A program made the position numbers and the translations under genes. This document shows positions 22,141 to 24,566 of a stretch of DNA of 24,566 nucleotides, piece by piece; the stretch's first letter is position 1; each line of letters begins with the position of its first letter. A model generated the notes under the pieces. That model searched no databases. It was not told the origin of the DNA and worked only from the letters and a program-made list of their open reading frames with translations. Source of the stretch: Rhodospirillaceae bacterium UBA3470 (lineage in GTDB: Bacteria; Pseudomonadota; Alphaproteobacteria; Rhodospirillales; Casp-alpha2); assembly GCA_002378125.1 (NCBI GenBank), contig DFRF01000102.1, positions 25,839 through 50,404 on the forward strand, read 5' to 3'.

Positions 22141-22149
22141 GACCGGTCC

Positions 22150-22782
22150 ATGGACTTTGCCTACGGCCCGGAACTGCGCCGACGGATCACCGACCGCCTA
22201 AACCAATTTTCTCACCAGCCGCTTGACCACGAGGGCTTGTGCCACGCGGCCGTGGGCGTTGTGATTATCGGTGGCGGAGAGGGTGGGCAAGGCCGGGTCC
22301 TTCTGACAAAACGGCCCGATCACCTAAACCGGCACGGCGGCCAATACGCGTTGCCGGGTGGACGCCTAGACGATGGAGAAACACCCGAGGTGGCAGCGCT
22401 CAGGGAATTGGACGAGGAGATGGGCCTCTACCTGGACGCGACGGCGGTCATGGGTCGGCTGGACGACTATCCTACCCGGTCTGGATTTCGGATCACTCCT
22501 ATCGTTATCTGGGGGCCGGATACAGCCGAACTGAACCCGGACCCGAACGAGGTGGCCCGGGTCTTTCATCCATCTTTGAGCGAACTAAATAGACCGGAAC
22601 TGCCGGAGTTTCGCGATACGGACGCAGGCGAGCACCCGGTACTCAGCGTCCGCCTTCCTACTACGGGTGGCTCGGTTTTCGCGCCAACGGCGGCTGTCTT
22701 GTATCAGTTTCGCGAAGTGGCGTTAAGGGGAGACGCCACCCGCGTCAGCCATTTCGACCAACCCCAGTTCGCCTGGAAGTAA
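22150..22782 (+). CDS. Nudix hydrolase, CoA pyrophosphatase type
   Basis: The 210-residue protein has a perfect Nudix box GX5EX7REUXEEXGU spanning residues 71-93 (G71, E77, R85-E86, E89-E90, G92), which binds the catalytic metal. Just before it, LLTKRPDHLNRHGGQYALPG matches the extra motif of CoA pyrophosphatases (NudL/Nudt7-like), which cut CoA or acyl-CoA into phosphopantetheine and 3',5'-ADP. The role would be CoA turnover. It starts 9 bases after the hydrolase and 41 bases before a thioesterase, so it fits an acyl-CoA-handling set. The C-terminal tail after residue 160 is variable in this family. Confidence 0.92.
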   Translation: MDFAYGPELRRRITDRLNQFSHQPLDHEGLCHAAVGVVIIGGGEGGQGRVLLTKRPDHLNRHGGQYALPGGRLDDGETPEVAALRELDEEMGLYLDATAVMGRLDDYPTRSGFRITPIVIWGPDTAELNPDPNEVARVFHPSLSELNRPELPEFRDTDAGEHPVLSVRLPTTGGSVFAPTAAVLYQFREVALRGDATRVSHFDQPQFAWK

Positions 22783-22810
22783 TTCTGTTCCTGTCGAATT
22801 GACGACTACA

Positions 22811-22816
22811 AAGGAG
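22811..22816 (+). promoter_or_regulatory. RBS of the thioesterase gene
   Basis: AAGGAG lies 7 bases before ATG 22824, a strong site in a 41-base gap. It suggests efficient independent initiation rather than coupling to the Nudix gene. Confidence 0.6.
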
Positions 22817-22823
22817 TTGACCC

Positions 22824-23639
22824 ATGAATACCCCTGCCGACTCCCCAACCTATTTTGAACACACAAAAGATGATTGTTTCGAGGCTAATGCGCCCGCACG
22901 GGGACCGTGGTCGGTAAACCATTGTCATGCGGGACCGGTGGCCGGGTTGATTGCTCGGGCGTTTGAGCATGCCTTGCCAGAGAAGGTCTTGACCCGTATG
23001 ACGTTGGACTTGGTGCGGCCAATCCCAATGACTGGGTTTCAGATCACTACGCACGTGGATCGTGACGGACGCACGTTGGGCCAGGCGCGGGTAAAACTCA
23101 CGGATACGGACGGCAATACTTGTGTCACTGGCACGTCCATGCACATGGCGCGTGGCGAATTTGCCTCTATGCCGACAGCGCCGGTGACACCACTGAAGCG
23201 AGCCGATGCCGTGGCCGGGCCGACCCCGCTGGCACAGGGCAAGCATGGCGAGCTATCGTTCACGGACTTCATCGAAGTCGCTTATCCAGACGGAGTGCCT
23301 GATGACCCGATCAACTCAACTGGGCCGGCGCAGCTTTGGATGAAGACGCCGCATTTGCTAGTCGATGAGACGCCTTCTACCGCCCAGCGGCTGTGCCCAC
23401 TTGCAGATTGTGGCAATGGTATCTCGCGCAACGCCGGTTTCTATGACATCACCTTTATGAACACTGACCTGACCATCCATTTCCACCGGGAGACGGACGC
23501 GGACTGGTTCCTATCGGATTGCATTTCGCATTGGCATAGGACGGGTATCGGCTTGGCCCAGGCGGTGCTCAGCGATGATTACGGGCCCGTAGCGACCGCG
23601 CTGCAGACGATCCTTTTGCGCCTGGCAGCGACGCGGTGA
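22824..23639 (+). CDS. TesB-like acyl-CoA thioesterase
   Basis: The 271-residue protein resembles the double hot-dog thioesterase superfamily related to TesB. The N-terminal half has GPWSVNHCHAGPVAGLIARA and TRMTLDLVRPIPMTGFQITT, the helix and strands of the first hot-dog. DRDGRTLGQARVKLTD follows. The second half ends with a strand-rich segment (LTIHFHRE, DWFLSDCISHWHRTGIGLAQ) typical of the second repeat. It would hydrolyse an acyl-CoA ester; some members have lost activity and only bind ligand. It is preceded by AAGGAG. The methyltransferase starts 6 bases after its stop. Confidence 0.85.
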   Translation: MNTPADSPTYFEHTKDDCFEANAPARGPWSVNHCHAGPVAGLIARAFEHALPEKVLTRMTLDLVRPIPMTGFQITTHVDRDGRTLGQARVKLTDTDGNTCVTGTSMHMARGEFASMPTAPVTPLKRADAVAGPTPLAQGKHGELSFTDFIEVAYPDGVPDDPINSTGPAQLWMKTPHLLVDETPSTAQRLCPLADCGNGISRNAGFYDITFMNTDLTIHFHRETDADWFLSDCISHWHRTGIGLAQAVLSDDYGPVATALQTILLRLAATR

Positions 23640-23645
23640 AGCGCT

Positions 23646-24248
23646 GTGGATATTGATACCATCCGTGCTTACGACAAAGATGCCGATGCCTACGCCGCCC
23701 AATGGGAAGAGGAACAGGCTGCGCCAGATGACGTGCGTGCTGCCGTTCGAGCCTATTTTAACGCCGGCCCCACAGTGGACGTGGGCTGCGGGTCGGGGCG
23801 TGATACGGCCTGGCTAGCGGGGGAGGGGTTCGACGTCATAGGTGTTGATGCCGCGCCAGGCCTTCTGGCTGAGGCGCGCCGTCGGCACCCGGAGGCGACT
23901 TTCGAGGTTGACGCCCTGCCGGTACTCGCGAAGCTGGGTGATCGCATCTTCACCAACGTGCTATGCGAGACGGTGATCATGCATCTGGAGCAGCCGGATG
24001 CTATCGCCGCAGTCCGACGCCTGGCTAGTCTCCTGGCGCCGGGGGGAACGCTCTATCTGAGTTGGCGGGTGGGTGACGGAGCTGACCGCCGCGACGAAGC
24101 CGGCCGTCTTTACGCGGCATTCGCGACCGAAGCCGTGCGTGCTACCTTGGCGGGTCTAGAAGTTCTGCTCGATGAGGAACGCGTAAGCGCGTCGTCAAAG
24201 AAGGTAGTCCACCGCATTCTGGCGCGGCGTGCCACTCCAAAACGTTAA
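23646..24248 (+). CDS. SAM-dependent class I methyltransferase
   Basis: The 200-residue protein has the SAM-binding motif I VDVGCGSGRD (44-53), followed by the acidic residue of motif II in VIGVDAAPGLL and the motif LAPGGTLYLSW of the fourth/fifth strands. It is a small Rossmann-fold methyltransferase of the methyltransf_11/25 type. The acceptor is unknown. GTG 23646 is used, 6 bases after the thioesterase stop, implying translational coupling. It is the last gene of the run before a 165-base gap. Confidence 0.9.
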   Translation: MDIDTIRAYDKDADAYAAQWEEEQAAPDDVRAAVRAYFNAGPTVDVGCGSGRDTAWLAGEGFDVIGVDAAPGLLAEARRRHPEATFEVDALPVLAKLGDRIFTNVLCETVIMHLEQPDAIAAVRRLASLLAPGGTLYLSWRVGDGADRRDEAGRLYAAFATEAVRATLAGLEVLLDEERVSASSKKVVHRILARRATPKR

Positions 24249-24340
24249 AGATGTGCGGAACCAGGGCGCTGCCCGCCTAGACCTGTATACATTTCGATGA
24301 ATGCGGAAATCTGTGGGTTGTCATGATTGAGGGAGCGCGT

Positions 24341-24369
24341 TTGTTATTGCATGCACTATTGACTAAAAT
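24341..24369 (+). promoter_or_regulatory. Sigma-70-type promoter of the last gene
   Basis: TTGTTA (24341-24346) and TAAAAT (24364-24369) are separated by exactly 17 bases in the AT-rich gap after the methyltransferase. This would give transcription starting about 40 bases before ATG 24414. It is the best-spaced promoter-like pair seen in the window. Confidence 0.4.
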
Positions 24370-24413
24370 TGAGATTGACGTTCTCATAAACGTGGTGGGA
24401 GAGCTCGAGAGCC

Positions 24414-24566
24414 ATGGCTGACAAGACCTATCGTGTTTTGACTCTGGGTGCTTCCTACGGATCGCTGTTAGGGGCGAAACTGATCCTAGCTGGGCACGAC
24501 GTGACCATGGTCTGCCTTCCCGAAGAGGCCGATTTGATCAACGATGAGGGTATTCGGGTGAAGATT
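24414..24566 (+). CDS. Ketopantoate reductase-like N-terminus (3' truncated)
   Basis: From ATG 24414 (GGGAGAG upstream) the first 51 residues read YRVLTLGASYGSLLGAKL, then AGHDVTMVCLP, a Rossmann nucleotide-binding start as in the ApbA/PanE 2-dehydropantoate 2-reductase family. The usual GxGxxG appears as GASYGS, so the second Gly is replaced by Ser. It could also be a related 6-phosphogluconate-like dehydrogenase. The protein continues past the window, so the substrate and catalytic Lys cannot be checked. If it is PanE, it would act in pantothenate and hence CoA synthesis, in line with the upstream CoA genes. Confidence 0.75.
   Translation, partial: MADKTYRVLTLGASYGSLLGAKLILAGHDVTMVCLPEEADLINDEGIRVKI

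Noticed and set aside
1..24566. Mobile element, phage or defence island
   Set aside because: No transposase, integrase, terminal inverted repeats, attachment-site duplication or defence-type domain was recognised on either strand.

Overview
The window looks like chromosome of a free-living alphaproteobacterium, plausibly Rhodospirillales-like. This rests on the order tolQ-tolR-tolA-tolB-pal-cpoB-tilS-ftsH-folP-glmM-thiD, the moderately GC-rich coding sequence and the protein styles. No rRNA, tRNA, CRISPR array, phage gene or transposase could be recognised.

Bases 1-5011 hold the Tol-Pal cell-envelope system on the + strand: the 3' end of tolQ, then tolR, tolA and tolB, a 220-base gap, pal, a strong hairpin terminator, and cpoB (ybgF). 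CpoB carries a four-copy 27-base tandem repeat. Bases 5031-12492 hold housekeeping genes: tilS (tRNA-Ile lysidine synthase), ftsH (membrane AAA protease, TTG start behind two hairpins), folP (dihydropteroate synthase), glmM (phosphoglucosamine mutase) and thiD (HMP/HMP-P kinase). The folP-glmM pair is split by an opposite-strand SDR-fold gene that lacks the usual catalytic Ser and Tyr.

Bases 12493-15400 are looser. An intact alanyl-tRNA editing hydrolase (AlaX type) and an intact tartrate/D-malate dehydrogenase sit among short leftovers. One leftover resembles the C-terminus of a threonine/serine dehydratase; another is the frameshifted N-terminus of a PhzF-family protein. Next comes a lipoprotein with TPR-like helices, two SHOCT-like helical hairpins and a C-terminal SPOR domain (15403-16752), then 289 bases without a recognisable gene.

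Bases 17042-24566 look like acyl-CoA and small-molecule metabolism. The minus strand carries an isocitrate lyase/PEP mutase-family enzyme, a small lipoprotein, a thiolase and a family III CoA-transferase; the last two are only 4 bases apart. The plus strand carries a tight run of alpha/beta hydrolase, Nudix CoA pyrophosphatase, TesB-like thioesterase and SAM methyltransferase, then the start of a ketopantoate reductase-like gene that leaves the window. The divergent gap between the two runs has a 13-base palindrome resembling GntR/FadR-type operators.

I found no clear new multi-gene system. The points most worth a second look are the SDR without its catalytic pair, the SHOCT-SPOR lipoprotein, the GntR-like operator with the CoA gene cluster, the CpoB repeat, and the gene remnants around alaX and dmlA.
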